DNA of 64,000 bases, taken from assembly GCF_963678635.1 (NCBI RefSeq), contig NC_087070.1, forward strand, positions 25,352,007 through 25,416,006, read 5' to 3'. The DNA is from Symsagittifera roscoffensis. Its lineage: Eukaryota; Xenacoelomorpha; Acoela; Convolutidae. The notes below the pieces were generated by a model that had not been told where the DNA came from, ran no database searches, and worked only from the letters and a program-made list of their open reading frames with translations. This document shows, in pieces, positions 30,650 to 42,810 of this stretch. A program made the position numbers and the translations under genes. Numbering within the stretch: position 1 is the stretch's first letter; each line of letters opens with the position of its first letter.

Positions 30650-31427
30650 TCTTTATTTGTCACTTTCCTATGCCTACTCTTGACTCAATTGCTAGAGACC
30701 TTATAGTTTTATTAACAATAATAATGACACAACACAATAAATTTCACCAGATTCTATTAAATAGTGACCACGAATCCCTGTATGTTGTCAGAGTACAGTT
30801 TGTATAAAATTTATTCACACTAGCCAATTATCGGTCCAAAGATCTGGAAACTAGCACAATATGATGTTATCAGTCAATTTAAAAGATGGTGTAGTCACTA
30901 CCCAATCAAGCACAGTTTAGGTTGATTTAAAATCAAAAACAAAAATTATATATTGACACAATATGAATGTATATATAAAAAAAACGTATGTGTCTTGTAC
31001 TCTTAGTCGGTCGCAGTACAATAGTCGAACCTGTCTTTTAAAGAAAAAGCTTTCCCTGCTTGGTGCTGCACCAAACAGACAAAACTTTGAAGGCAGTAAT
31101 TTTCTCAAGTGGGCGTCTATTGCACCCACCGAGTACTGTGTTACCTATCTGCCTTCGGACTGCCCGAGCTAGACCTACTAAAATCCTCAGGGCAGTTACT
31201 TTTCCCAAAAACGTATTATGTTTCAATCCACACCAATGAGTCACGCTCTTTTTAATTTAGACTTAGTGTCGCGAATATCCGAGTTCGGACCTGTTTTGTA
31301 TTAGTCTGGTTCTTTTTGAGAGGCAAGTTACCAGTGCAGTCACTGATACCTAGCCTGTGTATTAATAACCTAATACCTCTCGCTTTTTAGTCTTTCTTTC
31401 GTTTACCTAAGTCCTTAATAAAATAAT

Positions 31428-33075
31428 ACCCCTCCGGATTGGCACAAATAGGACCCTTCCGGACTGTCAGAATATAGACCCCTCCGGATTGGGACCCCTC
31501 CGAGTTAGTTAATAGTAGACCCCTCCGGATTTGGACCCCTCCGAATTAGCAACTATAAGACCCCTCCGGATTCGGACCCCTCCGGTTTTGTGGAAAGTAG
31601 ACCCCTCCGGATTCGGACCCCTCTGACTTCGGAGCCCTTAGCTCTGTCAAAGTAGCTTTTTGTAGTTTTCTTAATTTCAGCTTATACCCCTCCGGATACG
31701 TTCTGCGTTGCTATTATGCTGTTTGAATTAACTGCGAAGGGTATAGGGTCCTTTCCTAGACCCCTCCGGATTGAAGTTAAGGCACTTATTTGACAATTCA
31801 CACTAACGGTGAAGGGTCTTATCACTTGCCTAATTTCGACTCTATTATGATTGTCTTGTGCCTTCAGCCCTCCTTTTTTGTCTAGAACTGTCCTAAGTTA
31901 CTTAGCTCAATCGCTATCAACTTTTGGTAGGGGTATAAGGGTTTTTCAGAAAAATTTATAAAACGTGAAGGGTGTACCCCTCCGGATTTGTGTAATTTGC
32001 TAAAAACAATCAAAAAATTTTCTCGCTCGCTTTTCCGAAAAATTTCTGATCCTATTAGTAAGCTCAGCTAATTTCTGATCTATTGGTACCAAGATCAACT
32101 CGATATGATCAGTAGTTCCAAAGTTATTAACCAAAACGTCTTTTTTCCGAACTCAAAAAATTTTCTCTCTTATAGGTTCCGCCTAACTTTTTCCGCAAAT
32201 CTGGTCCTTTCGACCTAAAAATTATTGATCCGAGCTCAGAAGGCCTATACTCTTCTAGTTCAATGCAAAAGACCCGATCTAAAACGCTATTGTAGAAAAA
32301 TCTTGCGAAAAACTATGCTACCTGGACCCCTCCGGATTGATGAATCCACCAAATCAAACACGTTATGTTCGATTTCTCTGCAACCCGGAAGGCTTTCGGG
32401 TAGCGGATTTTAAGACTTGTAGATTCACTAGTGGACGTTGTCCGAACAACTATTTTTACTGTCCTACCTCAAAAATTTCAAAAAATTTTCTAAATTTTTA
32501 GTGTTTCTTACTATCAAAAATTGGGAAAATTTGGTTTTTGGTACCAAACTAGTTCCAACCACTTCCGAACTAAAATTAACCGGTTCTACTTATTACAGTA
32601 GTGCAGTTACGATGTAACACACTAACTTAGCGCTTTTTTCCGTTTCAAAAAATATCGATATCTCAAAAATCGCGACTTGTGGGGGGATCAAAATATCGCT
32701 ATTTTGACCCTAAAAACCGGTCTGTTTTCGTTGTTTTTCACTGAAAAACGATATAAGACTATTGATATAGGCTATATGAATAATAATATTAGTAATACTA
32801 TACCCCTCCGGATTTGTTTATTATCCGAATTAAGGTGCTTAACTCGGATATTCGCAGTTCGGTGAAGGGTCACTACAGTGCAGCACTGTCGAGCCCCCCA
32901 CAGATTACTATCTTACTTTTTGTACCAAAAGGGATACAAAACTTGTTAACGATACCCAACAGTCGATTGTTGTTGTCGTTGAGCCCCTTCTTGTTGCTCC
33001 TTGAACTGCTTGCCGGATCGGTCTTCACCCAAGACCCTTCCGAATTGGGCGCAAATCAGCTGACCCTTCCGGATT
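31428..33075 (-). repeat. Dispersed leader repeat, (A/G)ACCCCTCCGGATT on the plus strand
   Basis: About 18 copies and variants. They are densest at 31428-31630, where they alternate GACCCCTCCGGATT and GGACCCCTCCGA/GG at about 15-20-base spacing. Scattered copies lie near 31686, 31759, 31975, 32325, 32802, 33030 and 33061. The core TCCGGA is palindromic, and the motif is the same as one arm of the LTR hairpin plus its GGGG extension (2809-2830). Confidence 0.8.
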
Positions 33076-33606
33076 GAGCGCAATTTATCATTAACGTGCT
33101 TAAATGCTCAAATAACCCTACAGTACAAGCCTCACAAACGGGCTACAAAATTGATCGTAACGATCCTGACTGATATAAATGCCTGTAATAACAATATATC
33201 TATCAACAACAAACGGGGGGTTGAATCACATCTTGTCTGGGGGGATGATTTCTACTGATTTTTTACTTTTTTACTGTTTTTGGTTTTTTCGGTTATTTTT
33301 TATGTTTTTTGTTTTTCTTGGGTACTATACTACTTTTTGTTTGGTTTTGCTTATATCTTTAAGTGTTTTTGGTCACAAACCACTCAGGGGATGAGGGGTT
33401 CATGATTCCCCCCACCCTTCCTGGTTCGTGAATTTTCGGTCTTAACTAGGTTAAAAAACTATTCACGGTAATCCGGAAGGCTTCCGCGTTCCGAACTACC
33501 CTTCCGCCCCGGCAGTTTAGGCCTATTAAGGGCGTTAATATGAGCATCCGCTCGGCGCGGAGTGCTCGTTAACGGTTCCGCCGGTCATGATGTTATGAAA
33601 GAATAA

Positions 33607-33621
33607 CACCCAGGAGCGCCA
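33607..33621 (-). promoter_or_regulatory. Candidate primer-binding site of element B
   Basis: Minus-strand TGGCGCTCCTGGGTG, 12 bases inside the 5' LTR. It is identical and equally spaced in element A (3315-3329). The TGG start fits a tRNA CCA end, but the 12-base gap is large and no donor tRNA was identified. Confidence 0.45.
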
Positions 33622-33633
33622 TAAAAACATACA

Positions 33634-34554
33634 TGTAACATTCGCCCGGAAGATACATATCGACGGATAACAAAACTAAGTCTTAAGACGACTGGCTAGC
33701 GTCTAAACAGAGCTTTGCATGTTTTTCACCGTCTCTACCAAGCCAGTACTTTTCGGTGGTCTTTCTTACATCAGGCTGACAAAAACGTTACTGTTCTCCG
33801 GCTTCGACCAGAACGCTCAAATTAACTGAATTACATGCAAAATTAGTGAGCTCATGGCTGGGTCTCTGTATCCCCAGACCACGAGGTCACTCCTAAAAAC
33901 AGGGCTGCTACTTATCATATTACTATTGTTTTTGTTCAGTAGATAAAAATCATCATCTCCATCGAAGATGGATCAACCCTTTCCCCCCAACACCTAGCAC
34001 CTCATCCTTGTCAAAACTAATCAAAATATCAGTTAAATTCAAGTCAGGACATGACAGGATGCTAAAATTCAATACAAGTTCATAAAAGTTCCTGTCCCGA
34101 GACCCTTCCGGATTCTTGAATCCGGCGAATCAAGCTCCTTAACCTCAGGTTCACGCTAACTCGGAGGGCTGGTTTTTACCCTTCACCGTTGTTCGCAACG
34201 GCCTTGCAACTATTGTAACAGCACAATAGTTGCAACTCGGAACGTCCTCTGCTGTTCGGTAGTTCGTTGTTGTTTTTTAGTCTCGATTTTCGTACTGTTC
34301 GTAATCGCAGATAAAGTTGTTCTGTTTCTTTCTGCTATTTTAGCCAAAATGGCCGTTTTAACATTTCTCAGAAATGTTACGTCATCACTTCGAAAATTTA
34401 AAATTTAGAATTCCAGAATCTTCTAGCCTTCACCGTTTGGCCAATCATTCAAATAACGTCCTTATCCGTTCTAAATCGCCAATCCGGAAGGTTCACTGCT
34501 AAAATCCTGAATTCTGCAGAGACTGCATTTTGGCCATTCTGGTCGAATGTCACA
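33634..34554 (-). repeat. 5' LTR of element B
   Basis: Read on the minus strand it begins TGTGACATTCG and ends CGAATGTTACA. It carries the CCGGATTC/GAATCCGG palindrome at 34108-34125. It is identical to 16288-17208 except for one base. Confidence 0.95.
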
Positions 34555-35608
34555 CACCAACCGAAGTCAGAAAACAATTGTTAACAACACCGAATCCGAT
34601 TGGATTACACTTGAGCAGGGTGTCCCACAGGGCACTGTCCTTGGCCCTCTAATATTCAATCTCTACATTAACGATCTCAACAAACAAATTGACAAAACAT
34701 GTAAAATAGTTCAATATGCGGATGATACATTACTATTCTGCGAAAATAACGATCCACAAAAAGCTATTAAAGCACTCGAAGCCAATTGCAGTCTATTATC
34801 AAATTATTTTTTAGAACACTCACTTCAATTGAATGCAAAAAAAACAGAACTCATCGTTTTCAGCAAAAAAACATTCAAGAAAAAAGGATGAAAAGCATAC
34901 TATAACTCTAGATGATAAAATAATTGAGGAAAAAACCAATGTTAAATACTTAGGAGTAGTTTTAGATCAGTTTCTCACATTCCAAGATGAAATCAAAAAT
35001 ATTCTCAGGAAGATGGCATGCGGAATAAAAACACTTCAATCAATCAAAAAGCCATTGCCAGTGAAAACAAGACTCTTCATAATGCATGCACTGGTAATTA
35101 GTCATTTGCATTACCCAGCAATTCTTTTAAGTGGAATATCCGCTAACCTAATGATATCTCTGGAAAAACAATTAAGCTGGGCAGTAAAAACTTGCTGCGA
35201 TCGTGCAAAATACAACTCATCTTCAGACTTGAAGCTAAAACACAATATATTACCAGTAACAATGTTTCTGTACTATAAAATTTTATGTCACTTTTGGAAA
35301 ATACACATCAATTATTGCCAGCCTATTATAACATTGAGTATGATAACCACCAAATAGATATTAATACAAGAAACAAAAAATTATATTTCGGCGACAGATA
35401 CAATGGGCAATACATAGAAAATTCCTTCTTTAAAAAGTCCGTCATAATCTGGAACAAACTAACAGATGATAAAGTCAACTTTAAAGACATAGTAACATAC
35501 AGAAAAGCAAAGATAAAATTCAAAAATTATTATTTATTATTATTTAAAGAAGACCCCTCTGTGGCAACTCATGGTAAAGTTTCATGGAAAAGCTTCAAGT
35601 TTATATAA
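34555..35608 (+). pseudogene. CR1-like LINE ORF2, 3' part: RT palm and thumb
   Basis: Continues the ORF2 interrupted at 16287. The frame carries TLEQGVPQGTVLGPLIFNLY, then VQYADDTLLF (intact YADD, about 34714-34743), LNAKKTELIVFSKK and KYLGVVLD. A frameshift in an A run near 34885 moves it to the frame 34833-35357, and another near 35300 moves it to 35285-35608. The C-terminal signature (FFKKSVIIWNKL) resembles other CR1/jockey-type ORF2 tails. The catalytic Asp pair is intact; the defects are frameshifts. Confidence 0.92.
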
Positions 35609-35938
35609 TAACATTTATTTACCAACCATCTTGAAGCTCTCAGGTGAAAAGTAATCATCGATAATTGTAATCGAGTTTGTTTTGTTTATTGTTATTGTAA
35701 CTATGTGTATCTAATGATGTTATAATATTTTTATGAACTGATAGGAAAAAAACAGAAAACATTTGACATACACTTGTGTATTGAAATTAATTTCGATGTG
35801 CAATTAAAGTGTTTTTTTTTGTTACACGCTATTTTTTTTTGAAATATTGACGATGCACAAAATGTGCGAAAACGTTCAAATTTAGCATTTTAAGCTCTCA
35901 CTTAACCTTAACCCTGTAATCCTGTAATTCAGAACAAA
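35609..35938 (+). other. LINE 3' end and NF-YA upstream region
   Basis: AT-rich with no frame. It probably holds the LINE 3' UTR (end not locatable) followed by about 100 bases of NF-YA promoter/5' UTR. No TATA box or initiator can be assigned with confidence. If the annotated ATG is right, the gene's promoter is short or overlaps transposon sequence. Confidence 0.5.
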
Positions 35939-37093
35939 ATGTCTGTTGTTGCCGGTAATCGCTCCGTTGAACTCGCTCAATTAAATCATAATGGTGATAC
36001 AATAATGCTACAACAAACAGATAATGGGGAAGGTGGCATAGACAGCTACCCTCAGACCATCCAGATCGTTCCTGGCCAAACCATTCAAATAGGCGATCAG
36101 CAGTTTATAATCCAGACCGTGCCATCCAATCAAACCGAGTCAGGCCCCGATGAAAAGACTGATCTTGCTTTGGACCATACAACGTCTCACCAAGTTGATT
36201 TAGGAGGGGGTGACCAACTGCAAATTGCGGCGGAATCAAGTGAAAATTGTGGAGTGATGCAGGAACAAAGCCTGGGTTTGGGTCAAATTCAAACAGATTC
36301 TACAGGTCAATACGTGATGGTGATGAACGACGATGGAACTCTACAGCAAACAAATCTCGGTTCGTGTTTAGAGAGTCCAGGTGGTGGTATGACCACAGCA
36401 GACGGAACGGATCAGGTAAACGACGGCGAAGAGGAACCGTTGTACGTGAATCCAAAACAGTATAATAGAATTTTGAAGCGCAGGCAACAAAGAGCAAAGT
36501 TAGAGGCGGAGGGTAAAATTACAAAAGAGAGGAAAAAGTATTTGCACGAATCGCGTCACAGACATGCCATGGCAAGAGTGAGAGGCGAGGGTGGGAGGTT
36601 CCATACTCCAATGGAAAAAGCACGAATGGAAAGAGAAAGAATCGAAAGAGAAATGAACGCGGCAAATGCCAGACAGAATGGCCAACTAATAACTAATTAC
36701 AGCAACAATGTTAGTAACGTGGTGTTAGAAACTGAGTATGTGGATAAGTGCAATAATCAAATGACAGCTCCGGTATCAATCTACAGCAGCCAATCACATC
36801 CAAACAGCAATTGTAAGGCAGTTCTTCAATTAAATAACCAAAACACAGCACCAAATGGAAACAATGGCAGTTTAATGGTCCCCCATTCCAAATCAAACAC
36901 CTGTGGACCCTTCTACGTGGGCAAGTCTGCATCTGGTCAACCAATTGCAATACACGCGAACAACGTGCAGAATTCAATCAGGTCAAACCAGACGACACAA
37001 AACCCATCACCACAAAACGCAAATGGTCTCAACACCCAATACGTCCTCGCACCTGTATGCAAGAACTCATCCGCCGCTGCGACTGCGTCATGA
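35939..37093 (+). CDS. NFYA: Nuclear transcription factor Y subunit alpha
   Basis: 384 residues in one uninterrupted frame starting ATG 35939. NF-YA joins the histone-fold NF-YB/NF-YC dimer in the nucleus and reads the CCAAT box. The N-terminal half is Gln/Thr-rich ([16 protein letters not shown] at about 41-56), typical of its activation domain. The conserved core is residues 166-222: [19 protein letters not shown] is the subunit-interaction helix, and [20 protein letters not shown] the DNA-contact segment with its conserved Arg/His residues and GxGG turn. The C-terminal Asn/Ser-rich tail ends at TGA 37091-37093. It is intronless across the coding region, which may reflect an intron-poor gene or a retrocopy. 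The frame is intact, so it is probably functional. Confidence 0.97.
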   Translation: MSVVAGNRSVELAQLNHNGDTIMLQQTDNGEGGIDSYPQTIQIVPGQTIQIGDQQFIIQTVPSNQTESGPDEKTDLALDHTTSHQVDLGGGDQLQIAAESSENCGVMQEQSLGLGQIQTDSTGQYVMVMNDDGTLQQTNLGSCLESPGGGMTTADGTDQVNDGEEEPLYVNPKQYNRILKRRQQRAKLEAEGKITKERKKYLHESRHRHAMARVRGEGGRFHTPMEKARMERERIEREMNAANARQNGQLITNYSNNVSNVVLETEYVDKCNNQMTAPVSIYSSQSHPNSNCKAVLQLNNQNTAPNGNNGSLMVPHSKSNTCGPFYVGKSASGQPIAIHANNVQNSIRSNQTTQNPSPQNANGLNTQYVLAPVCKNSSAAATAS

Positions 37094-39634
37094 TGAAAAG
37101 ACTGCAACAGTTTAATTGGTTGAAACTCTAACTCCATTTGATTACACTGTCTGTCAACGGCCTAAGTCTTTTCGTCAGTTTTGTACACCGAGAACCTAAT
37201 TGAACTTGCGTTTTTTTTAAAATTTTGGTCGAAATTTGGCGCATAAGTAGAAATTAGCACGCTCTTAAAGCTGGAAATTTTTTAATTTCTTTTACTGAGT
37301 TCTTTGGAACTGCTTTTGCGCCTTGTTTCAGCTGATTAAATTTAATAATGATCTTAGTTTTCTTAGATAATTAGTATGATGCGTTTTTATTCGCTGAACA
37401 CTATTTCCCTCTATTCTAATTTGATACATATTATGTTATAATGTTTTGCCATGTTATGATACTTCTAAATTTAATTATTGAAATTATAGTTTTCAGTTTC
37501 TGGCCTTGCTGTAATAGGATGCAAGCGTGTTTGTTTTCGTGTTGAGATGCTCGATAATTTCGCATAGTCTGCACTGAGCACTTTTACCAGTTTTCACAAA
37601 ATCAGGTTCTTAAGAAAAGTTGGTAATTATATGGATGCCATGTTTTTTTTCAGTTTAAACAACTTGTCTGGCATAATCACTGTTTTAATTCGTCAACAGA
37701 CTTCAGCCAACAGATATATTTTGAGCATGTTCGCATTTGAAGTACTGTTCTTTCGATGATTAAGAGTCGATGAACGTAGTGAAGACACTTAATTTACCAG
37801 AAAAGTTATAACAAGGACTTTTTACCAGACTTTCCTTTTTCACGGTTTGAATTTTGATTCATTTTTTAAGTTAAGTTCATTTTCCCTGTTAAAAGAAAGG
37901 CACACACCACTCTGGGACAGCAAAAACATGTTCGAAAGTGTTTCAGATTTCCCAGCGGAATGAAACGTTTAACTATTGATCAAGTTTTCCTCGAATTGAG
38001 ATAATTTTATCAAAAAAGTTGTCAATCATAAATAGTTTTTGAAATTCAAACAGCTTCAAGGCCAAATATTTTTGACTTTGAATTTCGGCATGAAGTTTTT
38101 TTTTTATAAAAAGAAGTCTTTCTGTTTCTTTGGGCACATTGCAGGCTGGCCACTTGGTCTATAATTATAGACTGTCTATAAAAATCACTTTTTTTTGTAA
38201 GTGTATATTTTATGATGCTGGGAATTTTGTCTGCAAATACGAATGAGAAAGTGCAAAGTAGTTTGAAATTCATCTTTTTTTTGCAATTCGGCAGTTGAAA
38301 AGCGTTCAAGTTCTTCAATTCATTTTTTCGGTTTCCTTTTTCTTGTGTACTTTTCCAAAGTTCGAGTCCTGGATAATGTTTGATTGTTTGTTTGTTTTTT
38401 ATTTTTGGTTTTTCTATATTTTTGAGAAAATATTGGTCAGCCTCTCGCATTTGTTCTTTTCCAACTTTCTATCGGTTTTAGTTTAATATTTAATAATTTT
38501 TAACGTCTGGTTTACTGCGCTAAGTTAAAAATCTAAAAAGTTTCTATGCAAAAATCTATTATAATCTATCCTAAACTTCTCAACATCTTTAAGCTAATTT
38601 ACACTTGCCAGAGCAAGTGTGTTGTAATCGGGAACTAGACTTTTTCTGTAATCAACTTTTCTTACAAGATGTTGAAGTTGCTTACTTTCTGAACTCTAAC
38701 AACTTGCAGGCTCCTTCCCATTTGGCCTGGAGGTAACGCAATCGTTTTTGTATCCAGAGATCTGGGTTTTGAGTTCCATCAGGAGTTTGTTCTTTTTTTT
38801 CAGTATGTATGAAATTGAAATTTTTTCCGGTAAAAATTTTGTTCCGATTTTCGATTGTCTGCTCAAATTGTTACGGCTTAGGTTCCACATCACGGTTTTT
38901 CTGATACTGTAAGTAAGTATTATAGTAGTTGCTACTGTTGATCATCGTAGTTTTAAGTGGGCATAAGATTTTATACAGTTATTTATAAAATCGATTTTTT
39001 TTTCGGCTCAACTGATGTCTGCTCGTAGATTGTCGACTTTCTTACCGCGTCGTAAGTTTTTCTCCGTTGCTAATTTATAAAACAGGTGTTATGAAAAAGG
39101 TAATGGATTGGGTTTATTCATTTTATTTTTTTGAGACTCATAAAGTCTCATTTTATTTTTTTGAGACTCATTATTTTTCAGAAAAATCATTTATCGCATA
39201 AATTTTCGTTTTTCTCGAAAACTATTTTACCGATTTTTAATATAGGGTTGCCAATGGTAACACCGCCTACTACCGTATATGTCTTCATCATCCCCTGATA
39301 TCTTTTTACTTTAACCACTGTCTTCAGCCTTCAAACAAGTTTCTGTAGAATAAGTTTTCACAACCGGTTTTTTTGACGGTTTGGATTTTTTTATTTTCTC
39401 AATTAATTTAGTGTTTTTCAAAAACTACTTTGCTGATTTAAAAAAAAATCTCCCCCAGCCCTGAGTGTCTGCATGTTCCCTTAGTCTCTTTTTACCATAC
39501 TTACCTTTCAACCTTCGAAAAAGTCTGATGGAAGAATTTCTGGCCATGGTTTTTAGATTTTTTTTTTGAACACAAGTTTTCCAAATCTGAGTTTTGGTAT
39601 TCAATGCATAGACGGGTTGTGGCAATCTCCTCTT
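37094..39634. other. AT-rich non-coding sequence downstream of NF-YA
   Basis: The proximal part is probably NF-YA 3' UTR. T-rich runs are frequent. A short direct repeat (CATTTTATTTTTTTGAGACT) occurs twice at about 39119-39171. Frames here are short and unconvincing, and no RNA gene was recognised. Confidence 0.6.
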
Positions 39635-42600
39635 CATTACCGCCTGCACATGCTTTCTTTACACAAAAAATGATGTCCCTCGGAATATTGAGTTTTTTTT
39701 GTTATATAATTTTTTTGAGTTTTTGACCGTTTCTTCTGAATCTTTTTGAATTTCCTCAAAAGCCCCGAAATCTAATATAACGGTTTATGTACCGTTTTTT
39801 GAAACAGTTTGATTTTTTGAAAATTACCCACTCAATTCTGAGTTATTGGGTTCAATCGAAATAACAGGTTGTGTAAATATCCTCGGCATGAACGGTGACG
39901 CCCAAACTTTTAACATAAAAAGCTACGATTCTCGGAAAAGTCCAATATTCGATTTATAGACCATTTTTGGAAAGTTATTGACACTAATGAACCCCGAAAA
40001 CTTTACTGCCATTTCTTAAGTTAAGTGTACAATCGTGAAGCATGTTTTGAGAAGCTTCTCTGTTTCAGCGGTCTCTGTTAAAGTTTTCGACATTTTTACC
40101 ATTTTATACAATTTTTTAAAAAGTTTTCTGAGTAACTAACCCATCAAATCTGATGCGAAGGGTTCAATCGAAAGAATCGGCTGTGGAAATTTATTCTACA
40201 GAAGCGCTGATTTTTTATAATTTGAAAGAAAAATATTTTGTCTTAGGGATGATGCCAATATCTCATAAACTTAAGCTCTTCTCACTTTTTTTTAGGATTG
40301 AAACAACTAAGATTTCGGGGAACGTCCAATTTTTTGAAATGACCAATTCCTTTTTTCAGTCCTAAAACCGAAGATTAATTAATCAGGTTGACAAAAAATG
40401 CATATAACTAGCGTCCATAATCAGATATGACTTACTTTCAATAGCTCACCATGATGCTGGGCACCATCAATACAGGAGCGCCACAAGGCCGATCATCCTG
40501 CATCACTATAATAAATCCAAAAACTATCGAACAAGTACCTCCAGTTTTAGCTGGGTCTATTTATCTTTTTTCGAGAGTTATGTAAGTTTTTAGTTCACCT
40601 AGTTTTTTCATCAAGTTTTTCTGTAGGGCGAGAACTCGTAACAGGCGACAATTCGTAACGGGCGGCAATTCGTAACAAGGCATTGGTAAGTAGAATACGC
40701 TTGCTCCGCTGCCCTTACATCTGGCACGAGAGGAATGAATATATTGCGCGTGAATCAGTGTTCCCCGCTTAATCAACTGTTACGAATTGTCGCTTCTTAC
40801 GAATCGTCGCCTCACTTTTCGACTTTTATTTTTGTGTTTTATATCGCTGAGCACAAACATTTTCTTAAATAAACAGTGAAAACTGAAGAGCACCAAGTGT
40901 AGTTTTTTGTTTAAAAATGTCGAAATAAGTAATCTCAAAGCTGCAATCTACTCAATATTTGCTTTGGCTCGTTTGTACTGCTCTCATATGAACTAGGCGA
41001 AAGTTAGGGACTCTCACTGTCAGTGGTCTTTAAAATATTTTAATACTTGAACTGTTCAGCTCGGAGCTTGCCATAATTCTCAATTGCCATCGGATCTGAA
41101 ATCATCATTTACAGTCTATTCAACTGAACGTCATTCCCCGTCATTTTTGTGAAACGACAACATCAACAAGCAGATATCAAATTGCGACATCGTATGTTTT
41201 TTGATGCGCCGTCTAGAGTACTTCTGAAGAGTGTATAAAACGTCAATCGCGTTTCAGCTCAAATTGGATCTGAAATTGAGCCATACCTTTGTTTGGATCA
41301 AGCTCAGACATCATTGGAAAATGCCTCTGCCAAAATAGCAATTAGAATCCGACCTGAAAACTTCAATTACGGTGTTCCAATTGGAACACAGCGACATCAT
41401 AGTGAACTAGAACTTCTCTAATGTTGAGCATGTTAGCTCCATCTGAGTTTGATAAACCTGATCTTACTAACACCATCTACCAAAGAAACCAACAGCGTCT
41501 GTGAAATACACTCATCATCACAATGCCTTCGCAGAAAATCACATTGCGCTTGAAATGCGTCTTCGCTAATTTTTTGACACCAATGTATGGCTTAAGCTTG
41601 ACGAAATTAACACCCATTTTGCAACAACTTTCTAGAGTTGTCAGAAAAACTAACCAGTTGACCGTCACCCTCCAACATCGAATCTACTTCAAAAAAGAGA
41701 GAGGATCGTAGACATACAATTTCAAGTCTTCAGAAAACCCTCGAAGTTCAGCGACACCTCTTTTTCAGCTCTTCTACCTCTTATAGCTTTTCCAACGTTC
41801 AATTAACTACTCCAGGATCAACTACGAGGAGGAAAGAGTTGAATTTATGCTCATTATTGGAAAACTGCAAGTAGCACTCCTTGAAAGGTTCATTATCCTT
41901 AATTTGGAGTTGACTAATAAAATCAGAACTTAAAACATCGTTAACATCCTTTTCAACTAAAGAAATTGACTTCATTTTTGCCATGCGATGACACCAACAG
42001 GCAAATAACCTATCGTTACACCGTGGCGTTTTTGGTGCGACGGGTTCAATTTGCATAGACTGATACGGAACCCGTCAGGGTGCCAATGACAACGTCGGCA
42101 AACATTTCAGTTCGGTACAAATCACTGACAAAAACATCTTAAAATTATTTAAGTACAAGTTCTCTTAGATTATTTCTGAAGAGTGAATCAAATGTCAATT
42201 GCATTTCAGCCAGATTTGAAATTGAACCATAACATTGATTGGATCAAGCTCAGACATCATTGGAAAGTGTCTCTTCCAAGCTGGCAACTGCAATCATACC
42301 TTAAAACTCTAAAAACATTCTTTTCAATTTGAATAATTTGGTCTCATAATGAAATAGAAATTATCTTCAATTTCGACATTGAACTTGTCAAATCCATCTG
42401 ACTAAAATTTAAATAGAAACCAACAGCTTCCTATTACATGCATCACCACAATGCCTTTAAAGGACATCGTAACAAGCATAAGAGGCTACTTCGCCGAGTT
42501 TTTGAACTTCACACAGGTTCTACTACTCACACCTGAGATAAAGATTGGATTGAAAGCGCCCTTAGGCTGGTCTTTTTGAAGAACAGACAATACGGCGAAA

Positions 42601-42802
42601 CCCAACAACGCCATAGTCATTATTGTCACTACATGTGATTTTTTTTCTCCATGTTGCCGAATAGACAAAGATGGACACCAGCGGAATTTCAGCGAACCCT
42701 TGAAATCTCTGGAGAAAAGACTCGACATCTTGCAATTTTCAAGCTGCTGCGCGTTCAAAAGTCTTTAGGAAGTTAGAAGTTTTTGGGAGCTTGGCCTGTA
42801 TT
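39635..42802 (+). repeat. Tandem segmental duplication, copy 1 (period 3,176 bp)
   Basis: Runs from CATTACCGCCTGCACATG to GGAGCTTGGCCTGTATT and recurs at 42811-45978. I found only three substitutions between copies (near 39774/42950, 40826/44002 and 42376/45552). It contains no convincing gene. Within it, 41226-41700 and 42179-42700 are an older, diverged direct repeat sharing TTGGATCAAGCTCAGACATC. Confidence 0.93.
40626..40812. mobile_element. Small foldback/MITE-like element with 17-bp subterminal repeats
   Basis: The left end has three direct 17-mers related to GGCGACAATTCGTAACG (40627-40643, 40644-40660, 40661-40677). The right end has two inverted copies (40779-40812). Total length is about 187 bp and it is non-coding. 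Arrays of inverted 17-mers flanking a short core suggest a non-autonomous DNA transposon. The superfamily is unknown and the target duplication unclear. Confidence 0.6.
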
Positions 42803-42810
42803 ACCGCCTG

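Larger units (their letters stand above)
30650..33633 (-). other. Roughly 3-kb untranslated leader of element B
   Basis: No long frame on the coding strand between the 5' LTR and the Gag start. It contains a primer-binding-like site, an inner-leader block shared with element A, a dense array of CCCCTCCGGATT-type repeats (31428-33075) and an unrepeated stretch of about 0.7 kb before Gag. A leader this long suggests packaging, dimerisation or cap-independent translation signals, or splicing. None is demonstrated. Confidence 0.75.
16288..34554 (-). mobile_element. LTR element B: 18.3-kb Ty3/gypsy-like retrotransposon with Gag, Pol with macro-like tail, and SGNH ORF3
   Basis: Bounded by two 921-bp LTRs (16288-17208 and 33634-34554) that differ at one base in my reading (T at 16646, A at 33992). 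On the minus strand the order is 5' LTR, a roughly 3-kb leader, Gag, Pol, a 0.4-kb linker, ORF3, a 3' UTR with polypurine tract, and the 3' LTR. It sits inside ORF2 of a CR1-like LINE. The direct flanks share CAC (16285-16287 and 34555-34557), and removing the element plus one CAC restores the LINE reading frame. Such a short duplication is unusual for Ty3/gypsy (usually 4-6 bp). The only obvious defect is a 1-base deletion in Pol, so related autonomous copies are likely elsewhere in the genome. Confidence 0.95.

Noticed and set aside
31428..33075. CRISPR array from the spaced CCCCTCCGGATT repeats
   Set aside because: Repeat length, irregular spacing and the retrotransposon leader context in an animal genome rule this out.
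33607..33621. Naming the primer tRNA for the primer-binding-like site
   Set aside because: The complement of TGGCGCTCCTGGGTG did not clearly match a nuclear tRNA I know, and the site is 12 bases from the LTR. Left unassigned.
41477..41711. Small overlapping ORFs in the tandem duplication (also at 44653-44887) as a duplicated gene
   Set aside because: About 60 codons, on both strands, with no domain. They are identical only because the DNA was recently duplicated.
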